Positions 49,520 to 61,495 of a DNA stretch of 64,000 nt are shown here, piece by piece. The DNA comes from Delphinus delphis (Eukaryota; Chordata; Mammalia; Artiodactyla; Delphinidae): NCBI RefSeq assembly GCF_949987515.2, contig NC_082695.1:88928104-88992103 (forward strand). Reading direction: 5' to 3'. A program made the position numbers and the translations under genes. Position 1 is the first letter of the stretch; the number at the start of each line of letters is the position of its first letter. The notes beneath the pieces are model-generated. The model was not told where the DNA came from. It worked only from the letters and a program-made list of their open reading frames with translations, and made no database searches.

Positions 49520-50477
49520 ATAGTAAAATTGGACCCTTACCTAACGTCATTACAAAGATTAACTCGAAATGGATCCATGACCTAAATGTAAGGCCTAAAA
49601 CTATAAGATTCTTAGACAAAAACATAGGGCAAAAGTTTCAGTCCATGAGGTTTGATAATGAGTTCTCGATATGACACCAAACGCACAGGTAACAGAATTA
49701 AAAAAATAGACATTGGACTTCTTAAAAACTAAATTTTGTGCATCGAAGGACAGTATCCACAGAGTAAAAAGGCTTTAAACAGTGATAAATACAGTCGTAC
49801 CTCTGTATCAGCAGAATCCTAAGAAGCCCAAGTCCCTTATAAGATGCCACACTGTACGCATATAACCTGCGCACATGCCCCACCCCCACACTTTAAACCA
49901 ACTCTAGATGACATGTACTACCTAATACAATGTAAACACTAGGTCAATAGTTGTTGATACAATGTAAATAGTGGCCAGTGCACACCAAATTCAAGTTTTA
50001 CTTTTTGAAAATTTCTGTAACTTTTATTCTGAATATTTTCTATCCACAGTTGGTTGAATCCACGGATACAGAACCTGTGGACACTGAGGGTCCACTGTAT
50101 TCAGAATATATACAGAATTCCTAAGCAAAATGTTATTCAGCCTTAAAGAGGAAAATTCTGGCATCTGCTACAGCATGGGGCCTTGAGGACACTATGCTCG
50201 ATGAAATAAGTCAGCCATAAAGGACGATACTGTAGGACTCCACCATATGAGGTACTCAGAGTCGTCAGAATCATAGAAAGTCCCATGGTGGTAGCCATGC
50301 GCTTAGGAGGAGGGGAAAATGGTTAGTTACTGTTTAATGGGTATAGAGTTTCAATTTTATAAGATAAAAAGAGTTACGGGGATGAATGGTGATGGCTGCA
50401 CAATAATGTGAATGCATTTAACATCACTAAATTTAAAAATGATTAAGATGGCAAATTTTATATTCTGTGTATTTTTA
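49520..50477 (+). mobile_element. Ancient L1 ORF2 end and 3' UTR, split by a Tigger element
   Basis: The left part holds worn ORF2 (attggacccttacctaacgt, ccacagagtaaaaaggc). The right part holds the 3' UTR (gttattcagccttaaagagg, gatggtgatggctgcacaa-like text) up to the SINE at 50478. The Tigger copy at 49792-50097 lies in between. Confidence 0.85.
49792..50097. mobile_element. Tigger-type (TcMar) nonautonomous DNA transposon
   Basis: The termini are cagtcgtacctctgtatc and gagggtccactg, with flanking TA at 49790-49791 and 50098-50099. At 306 bp it is the longer version of the element at 5647. Shared text includes aagtcccttata and ttgaatccacggata. Confidence 0.85.
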
Positions 50478-50792
50478 AAATTTATTTATTTATTTGTTTA
50501 TTTAGTTAGTTAGTTTTGGCTGCGTTGGGTCTTCATTGCTGCACGCAGGCTTTCTCTAGCTGCGGCGAGTGGGGGGGAGACGCTTCATCGTGGTGCAAGG
50601 ACTTCTCATTGCGGTTGCTTCTCTTGCCGCAGAGCATGGGCTCTAGGCGTGCGGGCTTCAGTAGTTGTGGCACCCGGGCTCATGGGCTTAGTTGCTCCGT
50701 GGCATGTGGGATCTTCCCGGACCAGGGCTCAAACCGTGTCCCCTGCATTGGCAGGCGGACACTCAACCACTGCGCCACCAGGGAAGTCCCTG
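50478..50792 (-). mobile_element. Long CHR-2-like SINE, antisense
   Basis: A TTTA-rich tail (inverted poly-A) leads into ggctgcgttgggtcttcatt, then cgtggcatgtgggatcttcc and caccagggaagtccc. The duplication ttctgtgtattttta (50463-50477) recurs with minor change at 50793-50807, within L1 3' UTR text. Confidence 0.95.
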
Positions 50793-50807
50793 TTCTGTGC
50801 ATTTTAA

Positions 50808-52485
50808 CACAAATTAAAAAAAAAAAAAGATCTAGGGTTCCTTGTCAAAATGGCTAATTCTAGATATGAGTCAAGAACTTTATATGACCCCGTGAATCTC
50901 ATCCTTCTAAGAAGCAAGGAATTATCAAAGACTGTTAGGGTCATATGAAAAGGACTCAGGAACTAGTTTGAATGATCTCCCAACAGCTGAAGATGGGACA
51001 TTTGTGCATTTATCATCTATAAGGATAATAACTGCTATGGATTGGAACACATCCAATATGCATAAATAATGCATATTTGTTTATAATGAGAACCAAAATT
51101 TTGTTTATTTGTTTATAATGAGAACCAAAATTTTATTTTTTACTTTTTGGAGGGTGCCAGGGAACCAACCTACTACTTTGAAATAAGTAAATAAAAGGAA
51201 AGAATCAAGCACTTTCCCCAAAGAAACAACATTAATTATTGGGAAATTAACAGATGTAACAACTCCTTATTTCCCAAAGCTTGCAGATAAATAAACTGTC
51301 ATTCCATTATTATCTTGATAATATTTATTGAATTTTACAGCTGACCCCACCTGTTATTCCCACAATAGGACAGTAAAAATGGGGGAGGGGGTTCACCTCT
51401 TTAAATTTTTTAGTTATCTCAAATATGAAATAATTAAGTCAGTAATCAAAAATGAATCGGCCTCTAAATGAAATGTACTTTTATTTCCTTTAAAAATATT
51501 ACATAAGTAATAAAATGATCATTATAATTAGAAAACAAAGATTTACCTACACATCTATTTTGACCCCCTTTCCCTTCAGGAAGAAGGGATACTTCTGACA
51601 AATGCTTGTTGAATGAATAATACCTAGAACTTAGTTGCTACAAAAGTAATATGCTATTGAGTACACTATGTTACTGATAAAGTCCTTTGTCAACAAGAAG
51701 CTCTTCCTTGGTCAAGAAGCAAGGAGACAAAAAAGAGTGGTAGAAACCCAAGATAGCTAAGAGCTGGGGAAGTACAAGTTATTTGCTGTTCTAAATGAAT
51801 CTTGAAGTACTTCTAGAGCAGCGGAGTCATGATCTGCAAAACTCTGTTCCTCCATAAAAGCAATGAGAACCCTGGCAAAGGTCGTGAAAAGTCAACTTTT
51901 TGAGAATTCTGGAAATTAACCAAAGGTTTGCAAGCAATAATCCACGGTGCATTTATTCCAGAAAAGCAGCTGAATCTCGGAACAGCAAGTTTTACGGTGT
52001 TTGAACTTCCCCCGTTCCTCAGCTTTGAAAACAAGCAGCCAAATAGCTTTACAGGGGGCAGAACCGGCTTGGAGCTCACCCAAAAGCCCCATACTTAGAG
52101 AACTGTCATCTTTAAACGTGTCTCACAAGTCCCTGGAAAAGCCCTGTTCACAGGGCTTGTCTCTATGTGACCTGAGTCAGAGATCACTCATCGGGAAAAG
52201 CCCTCTCCTCAGGACATTTGTTGAGAACAACCAGCAGCAACTGTTTAATGATTAAAGATTATAAAATAAAAGTTCCATTTTTAAATGGAATTTTTACAAC
52301 ATGAAGGAAATTATATTCTTTCTAACTATATTTATTACAAGAAAACTTAGATGTAAACTTCAAAATATGTTATCTGTTCTATAGAGGTAATTCTCAAAAT
52401 TCTTTTAGGGGGTTGTAACATATGAAGATTACTGCATTAGGGTATAGGAATCTCTACAAAAGTACCTGAGTCAAGTACCAGCTGG
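50808..52485. other. AT-rich intronic DNA; unassigned block at about 51660-52255
   Basis: At 51074-51137 a 32-bp unit (tatttgtttataatgagaac and following) occurs twice in tandem. The block around 51660-52255 has repeat-like texture (gttctccataaaagcaatg-like, cagagatcactcatcggga) and could be an old L1 5' region. I could not confirm this. No exon is supported. Confidence 0.4.
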
Positions 52486-52489
52486 GACA

Positions 52490-53400
52490 AACACAATAAA
52501 AAGAAATGCTGGGGATTCCCACCTGTTAGGATGACTACTGTCAAGAAACAGAAAACAAGTAGTCGTGAGGATATGGGGAAAGGGAACCCTTGTGCACTGT
52601 TGTTAGCAATGTAAAATGATACATCCACTGTAGAAAATAGTATGGAGGTTCCTCAAAAAATTAAGAATTACCATACGGCCCAGCAATTCAAATTCTGAGT
52701 ATACCTCCAAAATAACTGAAAGCAGGGTCTCAAAGAGATATTTGTACACTCACGTTCATAGTAGCATTATTCACAACAGGTTAAATGCAGAACCAACCCA
52801 AGTTTCTATCAACAGATGAATGAATAAGCAAAATGTGCTCTATCCATGCGAGGGAATGTCATTCAGCCTTAAAAAAGGCAGGCAATTCTGGCATATGCTA
52901 CAACATGGACGAACCTGGGAGACAGTATGCTCAGTGAAATGAGCCAGTCACAGGAAGACCAACACTGTATGACTCCACGTACATGATGTACTTAAGAGTT
53001 ATCACAAGCACAGAGACAGAAAGTAGAACGGTAATGGCAGGGGTTGGGGGAGGGGGAAACTGGAAGTTACTGTTTTTTCTTTTTTTGAAGGGAGGTCACT
53101 TAGTACACCTTCTTATTTGTTGTTGTTGTTTTTTGGCTGTGCCATGCGTCATGCAGGATCTTAGTTTCCCAAGCAGGGATTGAGCCCGTGCCCCCTGCCC
53201 TAATCACTGGACTGCCAGGGAATTCCCAGAAGTTATTGTTTAACAGGTATAAAGTTTCAGTTTAACAAGATGAAAAGAGTTACGAGGATAAATACTGGCA
53301 TGATTGTACAACAATGTGAATGCATTTAATATCATTAAACTGTACACCTAAAAATGGCTAAGATGGTAAATTTTATGTTATGTGTATTTTACTACAATAG
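52490..53400 (+). mobile_element. Ancient L1 ORF2 end and 3' UTR, with SINE insertion
   Basis: The worn ORF2 C-terminus (cccacctgttaggatgacta, gtatggaggttcctcaaaaa) is followed by the 3' UTR (cattattcacaacaggttaa, gaaatgagccagtcacagg). It continues after the SINE to about 53400 (atggtaaattttatgttatg). Confidence 0.88.
53076..53228 (-). mobile_element. Short tRNA-Glu-type SINE (CHR/Bov-tA-like), antisense
   Basis: A T-rich left end leads into tttggctgtgccatgcgtca and gggattgagcccgtgccccc, ending ggactgccagggaattccc. The duplication gaagttactgttt (53063-53075) recurs with one change at 53229-53241. Confidence 0.88.
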
Positions 53401-53799
53401 AAAAATGGAGGAAAATTTTTAAAATGCTGGGGAATGAGGTATCCATAGAAGGCTTTGATAAGCTCTGATATATTCCTGGAAATATAAGGGCGCATTCATG
53501 TGCAGGACTGTGTGCATGGTCAGGAAAGACATGAGAAGGTTGTAATCTCTCATATCTGGCTGACTTTGAGATTCTGTGCAATCAGGAAGTGAAGGTTAAA
53601 GCAAAGTTGTAAGCTACTGAAGTGTTGACTGTGTGCCCCAATACGTGCCCCTTTTGGTACGTATAACCAAAAGGCCTGGAAACTTACTGGTTAAAATCAC
53701 TTGAGGAAATCTGTGTCCTATCATCAGATGACCATGAAGCTAACTAAGCAGAGCTTCAGTGGTCATCACATAAGAGAAAGAATACACTTTTTTACAGCA
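53401..53799. other. Intronic DNA between L1s, nothing recognised
   Basis: No gene or named repeat was seen. Confidence 0.35.
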
Positions 53800-55018
53800 T
53801 TAGTCCAGGAAAAGTCACTCAACAAACCAACAGCAGCAACAACCACAAACCCCTGAGGGAAGAGTCTGGCTCTCAGAGTTATCATGTCATGTTATTTAAA
53901 ATGTTTAGTTTTCAACAAAATTATGAGATATACAAAGAAATAGGAAAAAATGGCCAGAGTTAAATAAAACAGTCAATGCAAACTGTCCCTGAGGGTGCCC
54001 AGAAGTTGCACTTACTAGACAAAGATTTTTAGATAAGCTACTATAAATATGTTCAAATTAAAGGAAACCATGTATAAAGACTAAAGGAAACCATAAAACA
54101 ATGTCTCACCACTAGAAAATAATAGAGACTAAAATCATTTTTTAAAAAAGAACCAAACAGAAATTCTAGAGTTGAAAATTATAATAACTGAAATGAAAAA
54201 TTCCCTAGAGGGACTCAGTAGTAGATTAGAGGTGGCAGAGAAAGAATCAGCAAACTTGAAGATAGGCCAATTTAGAGTATCCAGTCGGAGAAGCAAAAGA
54301 AAAAGGAATGAAGGAAAATGAACAGAGCCTCAGAGACATACGATCTGTGCCGTACTATCAAGCATACCAAGAAACACATCTTGGAGAAATCCTAGAGGAG
54401 AGAGAGAGAGAAAGGCGAAAGGATATCTGAAGAGATAGTGGCCCCAAACTTCCCAAATCTGATGAAAAAGTTTAATCTACATATCCAAAAGTTCAACAAA
54501 TTACAAGTAGAATAAACTCAGTGAGACCCACATCTAGATGCATCATAGTCAAACTACCAAACTCAAAACCAAACAGAGAATCTTGAAAGCAGCAAGAGAA
54601 TAACAATTTGTCACGTCCAAATGATCCTCAATAAATTAACAACTGACTTCTCATCAGAAACCACGGAGGCTAAAATGCTGCGGAATGACATGTTCCAACT
54701 TGTGGGTGGAAAAAAGAATGTCAACCAAGAATTCTATATCCAGCGAAACTATCCTTCAAAATGAAGGAGAAATGAGACATTCTTAAATAAACAAAAACTG
54801 GGAGAATTTGTCACTAGCAGAACTGCCTTACAAAATACTAAAGCCATCCTTTAGGCTGACATGAAAGGACACTCTACATTAACTTAAATTCACATGATGA
54901 AATAAAGAGCACTGTTAAAAGTAACTACATAGGAAAAAAAATAACTACATAGGTATGTACAAATGTGTTGCTGTTTGCCTGTAACTTTTTCTTCTCTCTG
55001 ATTAAAAGACAAGTGCAA

Positions 55019-55061
55019 GGACTTCCCTGGTGGCGCAGTGGTTAAGAATCCGCCTGCCAGC
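55019..55061 (+). mobile_element. SINE head fused to a young L1
   Basis: About 42 bases of CHR SINE head (ggacttccctggtggcgcag, then cgcctgcca) pass without a tail straight into L1 ORF2 sequence. The junction cca/cag leaves only a few bases of possible shared sequence. The remaining SINE body is not found after the L1. Confidence 0.9.
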
Positions 55062-56458
55062 CTCTTCAATAAGTGGTGCTGGGAAAACTGGACAGTTACA
55101 TGTAAAAGAATGAGATTAGAACACTCCCTAGCACCATACACAAAAATAAGCTCAAAATGGATTAAAGACTTAAATGTAAGGCCAGAAACTATGAAACTCT
55201 TAGAGGAAAACATAGGCAGAACACTCTATGACATAAATTACAGCAAGATCCTTTTTGACCCACCTCCCAGAGAAATGGAAATAAAAACAAAAATAAACAA
55301 ATGGGACCTAATGAAACTTCAAAGCTTTTGCACAGCAAAGGAAACCATAAACAAGACCAAAAGACAACCCTCAGAATGGGAGAAAATATTTGCAAATGAA
55401 GCAACTGACAAAGGATTAATCTCCAAACTTTGCAAGCAGCTCAATAACAAAAAAACCAAACAACCCAATCCAAAAATGGGCAGAAGACCTAAATAGACAT
55501 TTCTTCAAAGAAGATATACAGATTGGCAACAACCACATGAAAGGATGCTCAACATCATTAATCATTAGAGAAATGCAAATCAAAACTACAATGAGGTATC
55601 ACCTCACACCAGTCAGAATGGCCATCATCAAAAAATCTAGAAACAATAAATGCTGGAGAGGGTGTGGAGAAAAGGGAACACTCTTACACTGCTGATGGGA
55701 ATGTGAATTGGTACAGCCACTATGGAGAACAGTATGGAGGTTCCTTAATAAACTACAAATAGAACTACCATATGACACAGCAATCCCACTACTGGGTATA
55801 TACCCTGAGAACACCATAATTCAAAGAGTCATGTACCAAAATGTTCATTGCAGCTCTATTTACAATAGCCAGGACATGGAAGCAACCTAAGTGTCCATCA
55901 TCGGATGAATGGATAAAGAAGATGTGGCACATATATACAATGGAATGTTACTCAGCCATAAAAAGAAACGAAATTGAGTTATTTGTAATGAGGTGGATGG
56001 ACCTAGAGTCTGTCATACAGAGTGAAGTAAGTCAGAAAGAGAAAGACAAATACCGTATGCTAACACATATATATGGAATCTAAGAAAAAAAAATGTCATG
56101 AAGAGCCTAGGGGTAAGACAGGAATAAAGACACAGACCTACTAGAGAATGGACTTGAGGATACGGGGAGGGGGAAGGGTAAGCTGTGACTAAGTCAGAGA
56201 GTGGCATGGACACATATACACTACCAAACGTAAAACATAGCTAGTGGGAAGCAGCCACATAGCACAGGGAGGTCAGCTCGGTGCTCTGTGACCACCTAGA
56301 GGGGTGGGATAGGGAGGGTGGGAGGGAGACGCAAGAGGGAAGAGATATGGGAACATATGTATATGTATAACTGATTCACTTTGTTATAAAGCAGAAACTA
56401 ACACACCATTGTAAAGCAATTATACTCCAATAAAGATGTAAAAAATAAAAATAAAAAA
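55062..56458 (+). mobile_element. Young 5'-truncated L1 (ORF2 C-terminal part and 3' UTR)
   Basis: An open stretch at 55062-55496 encodes ORF2p sequence ([31 protein letters not shown]) and ends in a frameshift at the RRPK stop. Later pieces in other frames read [21 protein letters not shown] and FTIARTWKQPKCPSSDEW. The 3' UTR ends with aataaagatgt and an A-rich tail. It is closely similar to 30034-30775. It has no endonuclease or intact reverse transcriptase and cannot move by itself. Confidence 0.93.
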
Positions 56459-57265
56459 TTTGAAACATAAAAAAAACAATGAATGTTGGAAACTTCAATA
56501 TTCCACTTTCATTACAAAATAGAACTAGACAGAAGATCAAAAAGGAAATAGAGGACAATACTAGACCTAACAGTCTATACAATATGACACCAAACAACTA
56601 TGGAATGCACATTCTTCTCAAGTGAACACAGAACATTCTCCAGGATGGACCACATTTTAGACCCTAAAACAAGTCTTAATAAATTTAAAAGGATTGAAAT
56701 TATACAAAAATATGTCTTCCAACCAAAATGGAATGAAATTAGAAATCAATAATAGAAGGAAATTGGGGAAATTCACAAATATGTGGAAATTAAACAACAC
56801 ACTCCTAAATAACCAATGGGTTAAAGAAGAAATCACAAGGGATATTAGCAAATACAGAGAGATTAAAGAAAATGAAAACATACCATAGCAAAATTTATGG
56901 GAATCAGCTAAAGCAGTGCTTAGAGGAAATTCACAGCTATAAACACCCATAGTAATAGAAGAAGAAAGATATCAAAACAATAACCTAAACTACCACCATT
57001 AGAAACTAAAAAAGCACAAAAAGAACCCAATGCAAGCAGAAAGTAAGAAATTATAGAGATTAGAACAGAATGAATGTGATAGAGAATAGAAAAAAATACA
57101 GAAAATAACAAAACCAAAACTTGGTTCTTTGAAAAGATCAAAGATCAACAAAAGTGACAAATCTTTAAGTAGGTGGACCAAGAAAAAAAGAAGATTCAAA
57201 CTACTAAAATCAGGAGTGAAAGAGGAAACATTACTATTGAGCTTAAGGAATTAAGAAGGATCATA

Positions 57266-58655
57266 GGCATCCCAGTAGTAACAATCACACCTAACACCCA
57301 AGAAACTCCTTGAAGAATCGACTGGTTCTAGAACTGGTACACAAAATACATAAGATGAGCCTAGGAAATTTTATAACACCAGAAAGTAAGAAAGTGCTGA
57401 AAACAGAAACAAAACACATCATCATGGGGGTATGTCAAAGGAAACAGGAACCAACTGAAAAAGCTCCCAATTGCTGAAGCTGGAACCATATGAGCAAGAA
57501 GATCAACAAAGTATACTGGATTATAACTCAGCATACAAAATAAATGTCCATGTGTCCATAATGACATAATAAATGGTGAATAAATAAATGAGAGAGAAGA
57601 GACAGATCTCCCATGCAGAAGAACACCAAATAATTTAGGTAGATACACCAACTTCAAGGAGGTAGAACTCCTTAAGTGTAGGCTGCACACAGAGTTCATT
57701 CCAAAGAATACAGTATGGAAAGGGAGAGAAAGAGTAACTTTAAGTGGAGCAATCTGGCAAACATTCTCAGCCAGGTCATCAAGGTCAACATCGACAGTGA
57801 TAAGCCATGTTGACGGCATGTGCCCTTGATGTGGTGTGATGAAAATGACACTTCCTATAACCCCAGTATAATCATGAGAAACACAGCAGGCAAATCCCAA
57901 CTGAAGGATAATCCACAAAGGATCTGACCATTACTCCTTCAAAGTGCTGAGGTCGCTGCTTGAGCTGCTACAACAAAATACCGTAGCCTGGGCAGTTTAA
58001 ACGACAAATATTTCTTCCTCACAGTTCTGGAGGCTGGGAAGTCCAGAATCAAGGTGCTGGCAGATTCAGCATCTGGTGAGAGCTCTCTTCCTCATTTGCT
58101 GATGGCCGCCTTCTTACTGTGTGTCCTCACATGATGGAGAGCTCATGCATCTTTTCCTCTTTTTATAAGGACATTAATTCCATCATGAGGCTTCTACCCT
58201 GATAACCTAATCTAACCCTAATTACCTCCCAAAGGCCTCATACCTCCAAATACCTAGAGTCAAATTGGGGATTAGGGCTTCAACATATGAACTGAATTCA
58301 ACATTCAATTCACAGAGGTAATAAAAAACAATCAAAGTCAGAGAAATTGTCATGGTCAAGAGGAGCCTAAGGAGACATCACACAAATATGATGTGGTATC
58401 CTGTACAGGATTTTGAAACATTAGGCTAAAAAGAATACTAGGTGAGAACTAAGGAAAAATAAAGTATGTATTTCATTTAAATGTATCAATATTTACAGAC
58501 TATAACAAATGTACCATTAGATTTGATTTTATTAACATTAGACGTTAATAACAGAGGAAACTAGATGTGGCACATATATGGAAACTCTCTGTGCTATCTT
58601 TGTAACTTCTCTGTAAATCTAAAGCTGTCCTAAAATTAAAAGTTTATTTTTTAAA
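57266..58655 (+). mobile_element. L1ME/MC-like 3' end nested in the older L1
   Basis: The left part has no coding sign. The right end is the typical 3' UTR (gtcatggtcaagaggagcct, atgtggtatcctgtacagga, gaaactctctgtgctatctt, aaatctaaagctgtcctaaa) and an A-rich tail. A different repeat at 57955-58312 interrupts it. Host L1 ORF2 text resumes at 58656. Confidence 0.75.
57955..58312 (+). repeat. Ancient interspersed repeat, same family as 9606-9883
   Basis: The text acaacaaaataccgtagcct, cacagttctggaggctggga, ctttttataaggacattaat and tagggcttcaacatatgaac identifies the family by sight, but I cannot give its name with certainty. Confidence 0.75.
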
Positions 58656-59324
58656 AGTATGACAAGGGAATACTACTAATAACTGTGTGTCAACAAATTT
58701 GATAACCGAGATGAAAAGGACAAACTGCTAGAAATACACAGATTACCAAAACTGACTCAACAATAAACAGACAATCTGATTAAACTTATTGCAAGGTATT
58801 TATTTAATTTTCAAACTGCCCACAAAGAAAAGCCGATGCCCATATGGCTTCACTGGAGAATTCTAGTAAACATTTACAAAAATAATACCAATCCTTCACA
58901 AATCTTCTAAAAAGTAAAAGAGGAAGGAACATTTTCCAACTTATTCTATGAAGTCAGTATTACCCTGGCAAAGCCAGAAAAAGACATTACAGGAAAAGAA
59001 AACAACAAATCAATATCCACTGTGAACAGAAACACAGAAATTCTCAACAAAATACTAGCAAGCTATATCCAGCAAAGGACTATATAGAAAGGACAATACA
59101 TCATGACCAGTGAGATTTATCACAGGAACACAAGGTCAGTTTAACACCTAAAAATCAATGTAGTATATAATAGTAATAAAGAGCAAAGCCACGTGATCAT
59201 CTCAAAAGATGCAGAAAGAGCATTTGACAAAATCTAACACCTTTTAATGATCTAAAATACTCAATGAATTAGGAATATAAGGGGACTTCTCCACCCTGAT
59301 AGAGGGCATCTAAGAAAACTCACA

Positions 59325-59791
59325 TGTAACCTCTGGAAATTAATAAAGGAGACCTCAACTAAAATTAGAGTCAGGAATGACCTGTAGAGGGAGCTCTCAC
59401 GCGTTCTCACTCACCATCATTTGCATGCCCTGAATTTCATGTGTATGCCCCACAGGAAGAAGCATACCTTGCACTCCCAGACAGGAAGTGACTACATTAC
59501 TATCCCAAAGGAAGAATTTCTCCTCGCTCAGCAACAGTTCAGCCAATGAGAAACATCACAGCTCGACCAAGGAGAAGCCATCACCATCCTGAACTACTAC
59601 CTTCCTCCAATGAACTTTCATTTAGAACAACCCCTGCAGCTTCCCCATTTTCCCCATAAAAGCAGACTCCCTTTGTTCTCTGGACATGCCTGTGGTTTGC
59701 CATAGACTGCATGTCTCAAATTGCAATTTTTTTGCTGTTCCCAAACAAACCCTATTTGTTGGTAAAGTAACTGCTTGTTTTAGATTAACAC
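59325..59791 (+). mobile_element. Solo LTR of an endogenous retrovirus (ERV1-like), inserted in L1
   Basis: The segment starts TGTAAC and ends near TTAACA. It has a TATA-like ccccataaaagcagac at about 59652 followed ~25 bases later by a start-site-like region, and a T/G-rich right end typical of an R-U5 segment. The bases ctcaca lie on both sides (59319-59324, 59792-59797), a plausible short target duplication. There is no internal viral gene sequence in the window, so this is a recombined single LTR. The class is inferred from texture only. Confidence 0.75.
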
Positions 59792-60447
59792 CTCACACTT
59801 AACGGTCAAAGACAGAATGATTTCACCCTGAGATGAGGAACAAGAAAAGAATTTCCACTTTCACATCTACCATTTAACACTGTTCTACAGGTTCTACCAA
59901 GGCACTTAGGGAAGACAATAAAGGACATCCAGATTGGAAAGGAAGAATTAAAAATACGTCTGTCCCCATCTGATATGTCCTTACATGTAGAAAGTCCTAA
60001 GGAATCTGGAAGAATTAATTATTAGACCTAATAGATGAGTTCAGCATGGTTGCAGGATACAGTATCAACACACAAATATAAATTTATTTCTGTACACTAG
60101 CAATGAACAATCTGAAAATGAAATTAAGAAAATTTCACTTACAATAGCATCAAAAAGGATTAAAGTATTTAGGAATAAATCTAATAAAAGAAGTGAAAGA
60201 CTGGTACACTGAAAACTACAGAATAGTGTACAGAATACTGCTGAAAATTTAAAGAAGACCTAAATAGTGTGAGCACATATATGGACATCTAAAAAGGACA
60301 AAACAGAACAGCTTTTAATTCATAAAGTAAGACGACTAATACATTAACAACAATTCCCTGATGAGTTCCCATTTTGTCAAATATTTTTCTCAAAGTTATT
60401 GGCAGGTGTCTCCAGGGAGCAGATGGCTACCTATGGCATGAAAGGAA

Positions 60448-60458
60448 GGGGGGGGGGG
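60448..60458 (+). repeat. G homopolymer run
   Basis: Eleven consecutive G lie within otherwise AT-rich L1-derived sequence, a likely length-variable and sequencing-error-prone site. Confidence 0.9.
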
Positions 60459-61370
60459 AGGAAAAAAGATATTCAATGCTTATGAAGTGCAAGGCTTAAG
60501 ACTGTTAAGATGGCAACAATCCCCAACTTGACTGCAAATTCATTTCAAGCCCTATGAAAATCCTAGCCGCCCTTTTGCAGTAACTGGCAAGCTGTTCCTA
60601 AAACTTATGTGGAAATGCAAGGGACCCAGAAAATCCAAAAGATCCTTGAAAAAGAAGAACAGGGAGGACTCACACTTCTTAATTTCAAAACTTACAGACT
60701 AATGCTGGCAAAGAAGTAGACATATAATCAACATTATAGAATTGGGAGTCCAGGAAAGTAACCCTTATATTTGTGATCAAGTGATTTTTGACAAGAATGC
60801 TAAGGCAATTCAGTAGTGGAAGAGAATAGTCTTTTCAACAAATGGTGCTGAGGCAATCTGATACTCACAGGCAAAACAATGAAGTTGGACTCCTACCTCA
60901 TGTCATATACAGCTAAACTAAAATTGGATCACAGACGTAAATGTGAGAGCTAAAATTATAGAACTCTTAGAAGAATACATAGGATTAAATTTATTACTTC
61001 ACTTAGGCAATGATTTCTTCGCTATCATACTAAAAGCATAAGCAACAAAAGAATAAATTAGATAAACTGGCCTTCATCAACACTGAAAGTGCTGTGCTTC
61101 AACAAAGCGAAAAGATAATCTACAGACCGGGAGGAAAATGCTGCAAAAATATATAAAGACCCCTTAAAACTCAACAATGAAAAGACAAACAACCCTATTA
61201 AAATGGGCAAAGGACTTGAACAGACATTTCTCCAAAGAAGATATACACATAGCCGATAAACACATGAACAGAGCTCAACATCGTAAGTCATTAGGAAAAT
61301 GCAAATCAAAAACTGTAATAAGCCACCATTTCATCCACTATGATGACTACAATCAAAGACATAGATGACA

Positions 61371-61495
61371 GGGACTTCCCTGGCGGTCCAGTGGTTAAGA
61401 CTCCACGTTTCCACTGCAGGGGGCATGTGTTAGATCCCTGGTCAGGGAACTAAGATCCCACATGCCATGAGGTGTAGCCAGAAAAAAAAAGAGAG
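61371..61495 (+). mobile_element. Short tRNA-Glu-type SINE (CHR/Bov-tA-like)
   Basis: It runs from gggacttccctggcggtcca through tagatccctggtcagggaac to an A-tail. A perfect 10-bp duplication atagatgaca lies at 61361-61370 and 61496-61505. It is inserted in the ORF2 end of the old L1. Confidence 0.95.

Noticed and set aside
55038..55496. 152-codon frame as a host gene
   Set aside because: Its sequence is the C-terminal part of L1 ORF2 protein, truncated at the 5' side and frameshifted at the 3' side.
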